Of a stretch of DNA of 64,000 nucleotides, positions 33,994 to 42,840 are shown piece by piece. The DNA lies in contig ONND01000005.1 of NCBI GenBank assembly GCA_900319105.1, forward strand, positions 62,001-126,000. Reading direction: 5' to 3'. This stretch comes from an uncultured Bacteroidales bacterium (lineage in GTDB: Bacteria > Bacteroidota > Bacteroidia > Bacteroidales > Paludibacteraceae). The notes under the pieces were generated by a model. It searched no databases and was not told the DNA's origin. It saw nothing but the letters and a program-made list of their open reading frames with translations. Each line of letters begins with the position of its first letter. The stretch's first letter is position 1. A program made the position numbers and the translations under genes.

Positions 33994-35748
33994 TTATTGG
34001 ATTTGACGAATGAGTGTATTATAGTCCACATGGTCGCCTATATAACGCGGCCGTGTGGTGTTGTATTGCGGCGAGAGCAAGTCCCGATCGGTGCGGTAGT
34101 CGGGAGTCTCTATGCCGGCAAGTGAAAAGAGCATATGACATATATCGCTATTTACAAAAGGCTTGTTTTGAGCAGCACGTATCTGCTCCATGAGGTCAGG
34201 ATGGTTCGTACGGAAGGCATCGGACGTCAAGACGAAGAACGGTATCTCAAACTGGTAACGCGCCACCTGCGGTGTGAGGTGGTTCTGGTCGGAACGCTCA
34301 TAGAAATTACGGTAGTCATAACATTCCTCGCCATGATCGGAGAGATAGACCGCTACCGCATCATGATCCGCAAAAAGTTGCCACAATTCATTCACACAAT
34401 GATCATGAAAAAGGGTAGCATTGGCGTACTGCGCGCGTATCTCACAGCCATGCGCACCGCCATACGTGGGCGACAGGCTGTCCGCCGTGAAGCGGTTGTA
34501 GTCCGACGGAAAACGATCGGCATAACTCACGTGCTGACCTATATAATGAACGATGAACAGGCTCGGACGGGAAAGCGTACCGCCTAACGAATCGGCGATG
34601 AAAGCACGCAGGTTGGTATTCAGTCCCGAGTCATAGGCGAAAGTAGCGCTATTACGCGCGGTGAACTGCAGGCGATTGAGATCCGGATGATTGAGAAGCG
34701 CTCCGCCTAAATTGGAGAACAGACCACCTCCGCCATCCGCGACGAACTGGTTAGACCAATAATAGACGTCATAGCCTGCTTTGCGGAAGACTGCAGGAAA
34801 AAGCGTGTGGTTCATCCAGTTATCCGGTTCATCCTCGCTCCAGGTAGAAAGGATGTTTTGCATAACCTGCGCCGTGAGGTTAGACTGGGTGACGACATCA
34901 GAGAAGAGATAGAGTTGCCCCTCGTCGCGCAGTCGGCACAGGTTAGGCGTTGTAGGCAGCGAAGCTTCGTTATAAAGCGGCGTGTGATACTTATTGAACG
35001 ACTCGCCAATAATAAGCACTATACAAGGCGAGCGAAAGGTACAAGCGTCCACCTGAGTTCGTTCGACAGCGGGCACCAGGATCTTGTATTCGCGCACCGT
35101 TACCACTGAGTATGCGACGCCATACGCAAAGCGTATAGCAGGCGTTCGAAGGCACGGCAGGTAGCGCTCGTCATTAAGTTGCGCCACCGAATCGAGAGAG
35201 AAACAGCGGATGAGCTTGATATGCGAACCTTCGCCCCGCACAGCGGACCACAAAGTGCAGATACAGAAAAGTCCAAACAGGACTTTACGCACTTTATTCG
35301 GCAGCGACGGCCAAAGCATTGTGGTTCTTTTGGCAAGCAAGACAGCCACCACGCCGCAAGCGAGCGTAATCCACAAAGCAGGCATCGCCCATAGGCCGGA
35401 GAGGAACTCCGACGCCTCACGGGTATCTGTCTCGAGGACCAGTTTGACCAGACGCACTGTGATCAGAGACGAATAGAAAAGCACCGAGAAGATCTCCGTC
35501 AGCCAAAAGAGGATCGCTACTATCCATACCACCCAATGAAGCCTGACAGGACGAAGCAGCGTAGCCAGCACGCAATACAGATACGCCCCCCAGAGCGGTA
35601 TCAGCAACGCCAGAAAGATATCAGTGGACATGCCGATATTACTGACTATGGTCAGTATTACCGCCAGAAAGAGCATGGTCAGATAGAACGTGCGGTTGGT
35701 GCTGACCGGATAGAGGAAATATCTATATAGTCGTTTGAGCCAGTTCAT
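33994..35748 (-). CDS. Lipid A phosphoethanolamine transferase-like sulfatase (EptA family)
   Basis: 584 residues from ATG 35748 (MNWLKRLYRYFLYP). About five membrane helices in the first 170 residues, then an alkaline-phosphatase-fold catalytic domain: CIVLIIGESFNKYHTPLYNE near 245-265 (metal Glu in GES), SLPTTPNLCRL with the Thr expected as nucleophile, and YLSDHGEECYDY near 490 with the metal Asp and His. Expected to add phosphoethanolamine to lipid A or another glycan on the periplasmic face, which lowers surface charge. It overlaps the upstream GtrA-deacetylase gene by 26 bp. Confidence 0.88.
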   Translation of the reverse strand: MNWLKRLYRYFLYPVSTNRTFYLTMLFLAVILTIVSNIGMSTDIFLALLIPLWGAYLYCVLATLLRPVRLHWVVWIVAILFWLTEIFSVLFYSSLITVRLVKLVLETDTREASEFLSGLWAMPALWITLACGVVAVLLAKRTTMLWPSLPNKVRKVLFGLFCICTLWSAVRGEGSHIKLIRCFSLDSVAQLNDERYLPCLRTPAIRFAYGVAYSVVTVREYKILVPAVERTQVDACTFRSPCIVLIIGESFNKYHTPLYNEASLPTTPNLCRLRDEGQLYLFSDVVTQSNLTAQVMQNILSTWSEDEPDNWMNHTLFPAVFRKAGYDVYYWSNQFVADGGGGLFSNLGGALLNHPDLNRLQFTARNSATFAYDSGLNTNLRAFIADSLGGTLSRPSLFIVHYIGQHVSYADRFPSDYNRFTADSLSPTYGGAHGCEIRAQYANATLFHDHCVNELWQLFADHDAVAVYLSDHGEECYDYRNFYERSDQNHLTPQVARYQFEIPFFVLTSDAFRTNHPDLMEQIRAAQNKPFVNSDICHMLFSLAGIETPDYRTDRDLLSPQYNTTRPRYIGDHVDYNTLIRQIQ

Positions 35749-36889
35749 GATAGGTAACAAACTCCGCTCCGCGGGCTTTAAGATCCATGATTACCTCTTT
35801 GAGCCGTTCGTACATCGGATCACCGGCATGATGACGGATGATAAACGGCATTTTCCATTCGGGACGTTCTCCTAAGGGATAGAACTCCCATGGATGGAAA
35901 TAAGTATTGAAATAGCCGTCGTGGCGCAGGGTACGGCGCACGAGGGACTTGTAGAACCACAGGGGAAAATTATGCAATGCGAGCCAGAAAAGCGGTATTC
36001 GGCACCAAGGGCTGACGGACGCGGGGATCTGCAGCAGTCCGTCTTGGTAGAACCACGTGCGGGGCATGTCGAGGTGCATATACCGTCCGGGGATAAACGC
36101 CGGATTGAGCGATGCGTTATACTCGTAACCCTGCCGCTTGAGTTCTTGGATATCCACGGGGAACATACGCGGCTGACGATACCCGTAAACAGGCTTTCCC
36201 GTGAGGTCCTCCAATACGTGTTTGGACTCGATCACGTGCTCCGGTTTCGGCTGCCAATGGTCGCAACCATGCGAAGCGATCTCGTGCCCCTCACGGATGA
36301 TACGTGCTATCAGATCCGGTGCGTTCTGAGCAAAATTAGCGGTACAAAAGAACGTCGCCCGTACGTCACATTCCTTGAGACAATCAAGGATGCGCGTCGT
36401 ACCGAAACGGGAGATCTCCATTCCCTGCTCTATCGGATCCCATGACACCCCATGTTCCTTGGGTACATCGTATTCCTCGGTATCGAAAGAGAGAAGTACT
36501 TTGCCCTCTATCGCTCGCGCCGGAAAATGATACACCAGATACAGCACGGTATATTGTACCAACATCGCCACCGCCATGACCAATACAGGCGCCACGAGGC
36601 GATGGATGCCGAGCCAGAGGAAGAGATTGAGCAGCACTATATGCAGCACAAAATTGAGCGCATGGCTTCCGGAGAAACCGATAAAGCGTCCCCACGAAGG
36701 ACGGGAAGAGAAGGTAAAATAACTGGTAGCGAAGAAATTACCGATAAAACTGATCAGGTATCCGGCTATATAGGCTGCATTCACCGGCATATCGGCCATA
36801 AGCAGCAGATAATAAACACCATAGTGGACTGCTGCAGCGCAGCAACCCACTATACAAAATCTGAGGAATGACCGAAATTTCTCTCGCAT
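35723..36889 (-). CDS. GtrA-like flippase domain fused to a polysaccharide deacetylase domain
   Basis: 388 residues. Residues 1-120 are a four-helix GtrA domain (FLRFCIVGCCAAAVHYGVYY, AYIAGYLISFIGNFFATSYF), usually a separate small protein thought to flip polyprenyl-phosphate sugars. Residues about 128-388 are a NodB-type deacetylase: SFDTEEYD near 133, HEIASHGCDH near 200 (His-x3-His type metal site) and YFHPWEFYPLG near 340, the DUF3473-like end. The frame is continuous and both parts look intact, so this is a real fusion. It joins sugar transport and deacetylation in one cassette with EptA, GT2 and GT87 genes. Confidence 0.88.
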   Translation of the reverse strand: MREKFRSFLRFCIVGCCAAAVHYGVYYLLLMADMPVNAAYIAGYLISFIGNFFATSYFTFSSRPSWGRFIGFSGSHALNFVLHIVLLNLFLWLGIHRLVAPVLVMAVAMLVQYTVLYLVYHFPARAIEGKVLLSFDTEEYDVPKEHGVSWDPIEQGMEISRFGTTRILDCLKECDVRATFFCTANFAQNAPDLIARIIREGHEIASHGCDHWQPKPEHVIESKHVLEDLTGKPVYGYRQPRMFPVDIQELKRQGYEYNASLNPAFIPGRYMHLDMPRTWFYQDGLLQIPASVSPWCRIPLFWLALHNFPLWFYKSLVRRTLRHDGYFNTYFHPWEFYPLGERPEWKMPFIIRHHAGDPMYERLKEVIMDLKARGAEFVTYHELAQTTI

Positions 36890-36905
36890 ACCTGCGTCCT
36901 CCTAA

Positions 36906-38273
36906 TCAGCGAATCATATCATCGCCGAAGAAGGGTTGCAGTGCTTTCGGGATGCGGATACCTTCCGGCGTCTGGTTATTTTCCAACAGAGCAGCCACGA
37001 TACGCGGAAGGGCCAAAGCCGAACCGTTCAGTGTGTGGCAGAGTTGCACTTTCTTATCCTCGGTGCGGCGGTAACGACACTTCAGACGATTTGCCTGATA
37101 GGTGTCGAAATTAGAGGTACTTGACACCTCCAGCCAACGGTGTTGCGCCTCAGAATAGACTTCGAAGTCATAGCAGAGAGCCGCCGTGAAACTCATATCA
37201 CCACCCGAGAGGCGGAGAATACGATACGGGAGTTCGAGCTTCTTGAGCAAGCCTTCCACGTGCTCCAACATCTCCTTGTGCGAAGCGTCGGAGTGTTCGG
37301 GCGTATCAATGCGAACAATCTCGATCTTTGAGAACTCATGCAGACGGTTCAGACCGCGTACATCTTTGCCGTACGAACCTGCCTCGCGACGGAAACACTC
37401 CGTGTAAGCACAGTTCTTGATCGGCAGTTGAGCCTCATCAATGATGACGTCGCGATAGAGGTTCGTCACCGGCACTTCGGCTGTCGGGATGAGGTAGAGG
37501 TCGTCCACCTCGCAGTGGTACATCTGACCCTCTTTGTCGGGCAGCTGACCTGTTCCATAACCTGACGCAGCGTTCACTACTGTCGGTGGCATGATCTCCG
37601 TATATCCGGCCTTGTTAGCTTCCGCGAGGAAGAAATTGATGAGCGCACGCTGAAGACGGGCACCCTGACCAATATAAACGGGGAAACCGGCACCCGAGAT
37701 CTTGACACCCAGGTCAAAATCAATGAGGTTGTATTTCTTAGCGAGTTCCCAGTGCGCCAACTTCTCGCTCTGGGCAATACGTTCAGCAGCAATCTTCTCA
37801 TCCGTCTCGCCATCCCAGTATTTCAGTGCCACAGCACCGTTCTTGGCGATGGCGTCGATCATCGGTAGGTTAGGCCAGTTACCGATGGTAACCGCCAAGT
37901 TATCCTCTGCGGAGGCACCTTCCGGTACGATGTCGTACGGGACATTCGGGATAGTAAGGAGCAGTTTGGTCTGCGCCTCTTCGGCGGCAGCCATTTTCTC
38001 GTCATACTCAGCGATTTGTGCTTTGAGCGCACCTGTCTGCGCTTTGGCCTCTTCGGCTTCTCCGCGCTTCCCCTGCGCCATCAGCATACCAATCGATTTG
38101 CTGATTTTGTTCATTTCTGCCGCAGCGGCATCCTTGAGTTGCTGTGCGGACTTACGCTCTCCATCGAGACGAAGCACTTCGTCAATCGCTTCCGCGGCAC
38201 CGGCAAAATGTTTTTTCTCCAGTCCGGCAATAACGCGTGCTTTATCGTCATAAATTTGTTTTAGTGTAAGCAT
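36906..38273 (-). CDS. serS: Seryl-tRNA synthetase
   Basis: 455 residues, somewhat longer than the usual 420-430. N-terminal coiled-coil arm (about 30-110) and class II core: motif 1 region YTEIMPPTVVNAASGYGTGQ near 240; motif 2 FRREAGSYGKDVRGLNRLHE near 300; motif 3 HTLNGSALALPRIVAALLEN near 415. LEVSSTSNFDTYQANRLKCR supplies serine and tRNA contacts. Repeat element D lies directly upstream. Confidence 0.97.
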   Translation of the reverse strand: MLTLKQIYDDKARVIAGLEKKHFAGAAEAIDEVLRLDGERKSAQQLKDAAAAEMNKISKSIGMLMAQGKRGEAEEAKAQTGALKAQIAEYDEKMAAAEEAQTKLLLTIPNVPYDIVPEGASAEDNLAVTIGNWPNLPMIDAIAKNGAVALKYWDGETDEKIAAERIAQSEKLAHWELAKKYNLIDFDLGVKISGAGFPVYIGQGARLQRALINFFLAEANKAGYTEIMPPTVVNAASGYGTGQLPDKEGQMYHCEVDDLYLIPTAEVPVTNLYRDVIIDEAQLPIKNCAYTECFRREAGSYGKDVRGLNRLHEFSKIEIVRIDTPEHSDASHKEMLEHVEGLLKKLELPYRILRLSGGDMSFTAALCYDFEVYSEAQHRWLEVSSTSNFDTYQANRLKCRYRRTEDKKVQLCHTLNGSALALPRIVAALLENNQTPEGIRIPKALQPFFGDDMIR

Positions 38274-38285
38274 AAATAATATATA

Positions 38286-38406
38286 CGATTATTAAGATTT
38301 CTTACCCTCTTGATTACCTCGGTAAAACCTCGGGATTACCTCTACAAAACCTCTACAATATTTTGAGGCTGTTTTGGAGGTAAAAAGTTTACTATTTTTA
38401 AGATTT
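38286..38406. repeat. Repeat element D, copy 2 (serS upstream region)
   Basis: Boxes CGATTATTAAGATTT (38286-38300) and CTATTTTTAAGATTT (38392-38406) 106 bp apart enclose 11-bp units ACCTCGGTAAA, ACCTCGGGATT, ACCTCTACAAA, ACCTCTACAAT, then a mirrored GAGG-N7-GAGG arm. Confidence 0.6.
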
Positions 38407-38414
38407 AGTACAAA

Positions 38415-38457
38415 CAAAAATCTCCCACCTAAAGGCGAAGCCCTCGGTAGGAGATAG
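38415..38457 (-). terminator. Terminator of the rplU-rpmA operon
   Basis: Minus strand: ATCTCCTACC pairs with GGTGGGAGAT around a 16-nt loop, then TTTTTG. Confidence 0.8.
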
Positions 38458-38475
38458 TTTGTTCTCTCTCGCCGA

Positions 38476-38739
38476 TTAAGCTTCAGCAACCGGCTGGATA
38501 GAGACGTACGATTTGTTGTCGCGTTTCTTGCGGAAGGTTACGATACCATCGCAGAGCGCGAACAAAGTGTGGTCAGATCCCATACCCATGTTTTCACCCG
38601 GGTTATGAACCGTACCACGCTGACGTACGATAATGTTACCTGCCTTTGCGAACTGACCACCAAAGATCTTCACGCCAAGGCGTTTGCTTTCTGATTCACG
38701 GCCGTTCTTAGAACTACCGACACCTTTCTTGTGAGCCAT
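38476..38739 (-). CDS. rpmA: Ribosomal protein bL27
   Basis: 87 residues. Starts [20 protein letters not shown] with the conserved glycine and lysine-rich N-terminus that reaches the peptidyl-transferase centre; [20 protein letters not shown] and [20 protein letters not shown] follow. No N-terminal cleavage extension of the Firmicutes type. Follows rplU by 18 bp, the standard pair. Confidence 0.98.
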   Translation of the reverse strand: MAHKKGVGSSKNGRESESKRLGVKIFGGQFAKAGNIIVRQRGTVHNPGENMGMGSDHTLFALCDGIVTFRKKRDNKSYVSIQPVAEA

Positions 38740-38757
38740 ACTCTGTTGTCCTTTCTT

Positions 38758-39078
38758 TTAAGCAATAACAATTTCTTTAACAATTACGTTGGTAAGGTCC
38801 TGACGGTGACCGTTCAGCTTGCGATAACCTTTGCGACGTTTCTTGTGGAAAACAAGAATCTTCTCGCCACGGCACTCGTTGTCGAGTACTTCGCAAACCA
38901 CTTTAGCACCCTTCACATAAGGAGTACCAACTTTTACTTTACCCTCGTTGTCCAGGAGCAGTACGTTCTCAAACTCAACGGTAGCGCCTTTCTCGAGTTC
39001 GTTCATACGATTGATGAACAGTTTTTTGCCAGCCTCTACTTTAAACTGCTGGCCTTTCATTTCTACAATTGCGTACAT
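38758..39078 (-). CDS. rplU: Ribosomal protein bL21
   Basis: 106 residues, complete ([60 protein letters not shown]). Binds 23S rRNA. First gene of the rplU-rpmA operon with its own promoter and a structured leader of about 100 nt. Confidence 0.98.
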   Translation of the reverse strand: MYAIVEMKGQQFKVEAGKKLFINRMNELEKGATVEFENVLLLDNEGKVKVGTPYVKGAKVVCEVLDNECRGEKILVFHKKRRKGYRKLNGHRQDLTNVIVKEIVIA

Positions 39079-39085
39079 TTATATA

Positions 39086-39145
39086 CGTTTGTTTAAATGT
39101 TAGGGCGGTGCGGCGTTCGCTCCCCGAGCGAAACTTAAACAAGCC
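39086..39145 (-). promoter_or_regulatory. Candidate structured leader of rplU
   Basis: In the 5' UTR TTGTTTAA pairs with TTAAACAA (39135-39142 with 39089-39096) enclosing hairpin TTCGCTC-GGG-GAGCGAA (39116-39132). It resembles a ribosomal-protein autoregulatory leader in position; function is inferred. Confidence 0.45.
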
Positions 39146-39187
39146 TTTCCGTATAAATACTTCTGCTTTCTCGACCGAAAAAGCGTG

Positions 39188-39218
39188 CAAAATTACTGCT
39201 TTTTTTTGATATACGCAA
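39188..39218 (-). promoter_or_regulatory. Promoter of rplU-rpmA
   Basis: Minus strand: TTG, 20 bp with A-run core, TAATTTTG. Confidence 0.8.
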
Positions 39219-39254
39219 ATAATTTTGCAAAAATCTTTCAAATTTCGTGTAAAT

Positions 39255-41111
39255 TTACATTCTATCCGGCATTTCAATCCCCAAAAGTGCCATTGAGCTG
39301 CACAAAACTTTCGCTACATTCTTAGCCAAAAGCAGACGAAGCGCACGTTTTGTTTCGTCGGGTTCATTGAGGATCGAGAGATCATGATAGAAGGAATTGA
39401 AGTCGCACGCGAGGGCGTACGCGTAATTACATAAGATCGCGGGCGAGAAGTCCTCTCCGGCGGTGCGCACCGTAGCCGGATATTCACAGAGGCGCTGAAT
39501 AAGGGCAAGTTCTTTGGAATCCAAAGAAAGACCGGCTGCGCCTGTAAAACCGCTAACGCTGACAGAAGACAGACCGTCCTTCGGACTGACAGACTTTCTC
39601 AGCACGGACTGAATACGGGCGTAGGTGTATTGAATGAAGGGCCCGGTGTTGCCGTTGAAATCGATCGACTCAGCGGGGTTGAAGAGCATGTTCTTACGCG
39701 GATCGACCTTGAGGATGAAGTACTTGAGTGCACCGAGGCCTACCTTGCGGGCGATCTCATTCGCCTCTTCTTCGGTGATACCTTGAAGGGTATTGACTTT
39801 ATCCTTACTGATTTCGCGAGCATCCTCGATCATCTTATCCATCAGATCGTCGGCATCGACCACCGTTCCTTCGCGGGATTTCATCTTACCGTTCGGCAGT
39901 TCGACCATGCCGTAGGAGAAATGCACGAGCTCCTTGCCGAAGGGGAAACCGAGGCGGTCGAGGAGGATAGAGAGCACCTTGAAATGGTACTCCTGTTCAT
40001 TGCCGACCACATAGACCATCTTGTCTATCGGATAGTCCTGGAAGCGTAGTTTGGCGGTTCCTATATCCTGGGTCATATAGACCGAAGTACCGTCCGAACG
40101 GAGCAGCAGTTTCTCGTCGAGACCATCCTTGGTCAGATCCGCCCACACGGAACCGTCCTCACGGCGGTAGAAAGCACCGGACGCCAGACCTTTCTCTACT
40201 TCGGACTTACCTTCGAGGTATGTATTGGATTCGTAGTAGATCTTATCGAACGAAACGCCCATCCGTTTGTATGTCTCGTCAAAGCCGGCATAGACCCAAC
40301 TATTCATCTTCGCCCACAGGGCGCGCACCTCAGGATCGTTGGCTTCCCATTTACGGAGCATCTCCTGCGCTTCGAGCATCAGCGGTGCCTCGCGTTTGGC
40401 GGTCTCTTCGTCCTTACCGGCCGCCATAAGTTCAGAGATCTGTTTCTTGTACTCCTTATCGAAACGCACGTAATAGTCGCCGATCAAGTGATCACCTTTC
40501 TTACCGGAGGTCTCAGGCGTCTCACCATTTCCGTATTTGAGCCATGCGAGCATGGACTTGCATATATGAATACCGCGGTCGTTGACGATATTGGTTTTCA
40601 CCACCTTCCATCCGTTCGCTTCCTGAATCTTTGCGATCGAATAGCCGAGCAAGTTATTGCGCACATGGCCGAGGTGAAGGGGCTTGTTGGTGTTCGGCGA
40701 ACTGTACTCCACCATCATCAGTGGGGAGCCTACCCCTTCCCCCTCCCTAAAGGGAAGGGCCTTGTCCGAGGGACGATCAAAACGGCCGTACTGCCCATCC
40801 GCGTCGATTGCCTCTAACTGCTTGATCCAGAACGCATCGTCAATAACGAGGTTCAGAAAACCTTGCACAGCATTGAATTTAGCTATTAACTTTTGGCCGT
40901 TAGCCATTAGCCATTCGCCTATCTCTGCCGCCACTTGTTGCGGTGCCTTGCGGGCTATCTTAACAAAGGGGAACACCACCAAGGTGATGTTTCCCTCAAA
41001 CTCCGGACGGGTCTTTTGCAGTTGGATCTGCTCGTCTGTTGCCTCTACAGCATAAAGCGACTTCACAGCCGCTTTTGCCAATTCATTTATTTGTTGTTCT
41101 AACGAATTCAT
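39255..41111 (-). CDS. argS: Arginyl-tRNA synthetase
   Basis: 618 residues from ATG 41111 (MNSLEQQINELAKAAVKSLY). Class I signature SPNTNKPLHLGHVRNNLLGY near 140-160 (HIGH motif as HLGH) and a degenerate KMSKS, KMKSREGTVVDADD, near 390. The N-terminal Add-1 domain and C-terminal anticodon domain (ALRLLLAKNVAKVLCSSMAL) are present. Two repeats lie in frame: family B gives LPFREGEGVGSP before the HIGH motif (about 125-137), and family C gives SVSPKDGLSSVS in the C-terminal domain (about 525). A possible 7-bp array encodes MANGQKLIAKF near 70. These explain its slight extra length. Confidence 0.96.
   Translation of the reverse strand: MNSLEQQINELAKAAVKSLYAVEATDEQIQLQKTRPEFEGNITLVVFPFVKIARKAPQQVAAEIGEWLMANGQKLIAKFNAVQGFLNLVIDDAFWIKQLEAIDADGQYGRFDRPSDKALPFREGEGVGSPLMMVEYSSPNTNKPLHLGHVRNNLLGYSIAKIQEANGWKVVKTNIVNDRGIHICKSMLAWLKYGNGETPETSGKKGDHLIGDYYVRFDKEYKKQISELMAAGKDEETAKREAPLMLEAQEMLRKWEANDPEVRALWAKMNSWVYAGFDETYKRMGVSFDKIYYESNTYLEGKSEVEKGLASGAFYRREDGSVWADLTKDGLDEKLLLRSDGTSVYMTQDIGTAKLRFQDYPIDKMVYVVGNEQEYHFKVLSILLDRLGFPFGKELVHFSYGMVELPNGKMKSREGTVVDADDLMDKMIEDAREISKDKVNTLQGITEEEANEIARKVGLGALKYFILKVDPRKNMLFNPAESIDFNGNTGPFIQYTYARIQSVLRKSVSPKDGLSSVSVSGFTGAAGLSLDSKELALIQRLCEYPATVRTAGEDFSPAILCNYAYALACDFNSFYHDLSILNEPDETKRALRLLLAKNVAKVLCSSMALLGIEMPDRM
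39559..39595. repeat. Family C palindrome in argS
   Basis: CTGACAGAAGACAGACCG, hairpin GTCC-TTC-GGAC, CTGACAGAC. 37 of 38 positions match the copy in the ABC ATPase gene at 50179. Encodes SVSPKDGLSSVS. Confidence 0.88.
40727..40773. repeat. Family B palindrome in argS
   Basis: CTACCCCTTCCCCCTCCC, TAA, AGGGAAGGGCCTTGTCCG; in frame, encoding LPFREGEGVGSP. Confidence 0.8.
40881..40916. repeat. Probable 7-bp tandem array in argS
   Basis: GCCGTTA, GCCATTA, GCCATTC plus degenerate units; encodes MANGQKLIAKF. Could be native sequence. Confidence 0.5.
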
Positions 41112-41118
41112 AAAAAAC

Positions 41119-41153
41119 ATTTACCATTTAGTCATTTACCATTTACAATTTGG
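41119..41153. repeat. 7-bp tandem array (CATTTAC) between argS and GT2
   Basis: CATTTAC, CATTTAGT, CATTTAC, CATTTAC, AATTTGG. Supplies the last codons (PKL) and stop of the GT2 gene; same word as at 4104. Confidence 0.8.
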
Positions 41154-41877
41154 GGTAATGACGGAACCAGGAACTGATTTTCAGACGAATCACACCAAAA
41201 AGTGCCTCCGAGAAGATACCACCGCTCATCTTACTGGTGCCTAATACACGATTGACGAACACGATCGGAACCTCAATGATCTTCGCGCCACATTTATAGG
41301 CCGTATATTTCATCTCTATCTGGAAAGCATAGCCTTTGAAACGGATCTTATCGAGTTCCATTGTCTCGAGTGTATGGCGCTTGTAACAAACGAATCCGGC
41401 AGTCGTGTCATGGATTTTCACACCCAGCACCGTACGTACGTATTTCGAAGCGAAATAGCTCATCAGCACGCGTCCCATCGGCCAGTTCACCACATTGACA
41501 CCTGTCACATAGCGGCTTCCTATCGCCAGATCTGCCCCTTCGTTGGCACATGCGTCGTACAGTTTGAGCAAGTCCTGCGGGTTGTGACTAAAATCGGCAT
41601 CCATCTCGAATATATAATCGGCTTTATGCTCGATCGCCCATTGGAAACCGCATATATACGCGGTCCCGAGTCCTAACTTGCCGGAGCGCTCTACAAGGAA
41701 CACGCGGTCTTTGTACTTACCCGCCATCAGTCCCTTGACGATGGTAGCGGTGCCGTCCGGCGAACCGTCGTCAATAACCAGCACATTGAACTCGATTGGC
41801 AGATCCATTACCGCTTTAATGATTGCCTCGATGTTCTCTTTTTCGTTGTAAGTAGGAATAATAACTAATCGTTCCAT
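41143..41877 (-). CDS. Dolichol-phosphate-mannose synthase-like glycosyltransferase (GT2)
   Basis: 244 residues, GT-A domain only: ERLVIIPTYNEKENIEAIIK, NVLVIDDGSPDGTATIVKGL, YIFEMDADFSHNP with the metal DAD motif, and AIGSRYVTGVNVVNWPMGR. No C-terminal membrane helices, as in DPM1-type enzymes that move mannose or a like sugar to a polyprenyl phosphate. Lies 2 bp from the metallo-beta-lactamase gene upstream. Substrate unproven. Confidence 0.9.
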   Translation of the reverse strand: MERLVIIPTYNEKENIEAIIKAVMDLPIEFNVLVIDDGSPDGTATIVKGLMAGKYKDRVFLVERSGKLGLGTAYICGFQWAIEHKADYIFEMDADFSHNPQDLLKLYDACANEGADLAIGSRYVTGVNVVNWPMGRVLMSYFASKYVRTVLGVKIHDTTAGFVCYKRHTLETMELDKIRFKGYAFQIEMKYTAYKCGAKIIEVPIVFVNRVLGTSKMSGGIFSEALFGVIRLKISSWFRHYPKL

Positions 41878-41879
41878 AA

Positions 41880-42710
41880 CTATTGGGAAATTATCTTCTC
41901 ATTCAATTCGTACACAGGGCTGGGCGAAGTACGGTCAAGCGGCTTAAGGAATATATCCTGGCCGGGCATGATCTCTATCTCTTCCAGATAAGAAGCCACC
42001 GTGTCGTACGCCACTTCGGGACTATTGTTCTCCAGGGACAAGTGGCATAGCCATACATTTCGTAATTCAGGGTGCCAGTTGCGCTCAAGCAGTTCGCCGC
42101 ACACATCATTACTCTGGTGTCCGCGCGGACTCAGAATACGCTCCTTCAGATAGGTCGGATAAGGGCCATTGAGCAACATATGCTCGTCATGGTTCGCCTC
42201 GATCACCAAATGGTTCGCCGTACGGATATACGCCTCCATCTCATCGTTCACCGACCCGCAGTCGGTCATCAGCACAAAGCGCTGGCCCAGATAGTCAATA
42301 CAATACCCCAAGCAATCCGTCGAGTCATGCTCAATACCAAAAGTATTGATACGCATTCCGAAGAGTTCCCACTCTTTGCCTTTCTCGAAATAACGGCGAC
42401 TTGTACGTAGTTTCTCCCGAACGCCGTAGTTGCGGTCAATGCCTTCGTGAATCTCCGCCGTCGTGTATATAGGAAGATGTACGCGCTCGCCCAAAGTGCC
42501 TACCGCACGTATATGATCCGCATGATCGTGCGTCACAAGAACGCCCATGATATTGGGAAAATCCAAATCCATCTCACGCAGACATTTCTGGATCTGGCGT
42601 GCAGAGATACCCGCATCAATCAGGATGCCCCGTTGATGCGTTCCCAAGTAGTAACAGTTGCCGCTACTACCGCTCGCAAAACTCCGAAATATAAGCGCGT
42701 TCTCGTCCAT
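41880..42710 (-). CDS. Metallo-beta-lactamase-fold hydrolase (YycJ/WalJ-like)
   Basis: 276 residues. Zinc motif VLVTHDHADHIRAV (about 59-72) plus later ligands (IEHDSTDCLG, MTDCGS, EANHDEHMLL, LSPRGHQSNDV). N-terminus LIFRSFASGSSGNCYYLG is typical of the YycJ group, believed to act in DNA processing or cell-wall control and to be a 5'-exonuclease-like enzyme. Own promoter at 42728-42758; it heads the transcript into the GT2 gene. Confidence 0.88.
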   Translation of the reverse strand: MDENALIFRSFASGSSGNCYYLGTHQRGILIDAGISARQIQKCLREMDLDFPNIMGVLVTHDHADHIRAVGTLGERVHLPIYTTAEIHEGIDRNYGVREKLRTSRRYFEKGKEWELFGMRINTFGIEHDSTDCLGYCIDYLGQRFVLMTDCGSVNDEMEAYIRTANHLVIEANHDEHMLLNGPYPTYLKERILSPRGHQSNDVCGELLERNWHPELRNVWLCHLSLENNSPEVAYDTVASYLEEIEIMPGQDIFLKPLDRTSPSPVYELNEKIISQ

Positions 42711-42727
42711 ATTATCAATTCAGCCTG

Positions 42728-42758
42728 CAAAATTAGTGAAAATTTTCTAAATATCCAA
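42728..42758 (-). promoter_or_regulatory. Promoter of yycJ-like operon
   Basis: Minus strand: TTG, 20 bp, TAATTTTG. Confidence 0.75.
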
Positions 42759-42786
42759 ATAATTCGACAAAAATTCCCGAAAATTT

Positions 42787-42816
42787 TTGATATATGCAAA
42801 AAAAAGTGTATCTTTG
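42787..42816 (+). promoter_or_regulatory. Promoter of BadF-family kinase gene
   Basis: TTG (42787-42789), 19 bp, TATCTTTG (42809-42816). Confidence 0.8.
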
Positions 42817-42840
42817 CGGCGGATTTTGACATTTAAGACT

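Noticed and set aside
38292-38489. Short minus-strand open frame after rpmA
   Set aside because: It runs through the rpmA terminator and repeat element D and has no ribosome site or family resemblance.
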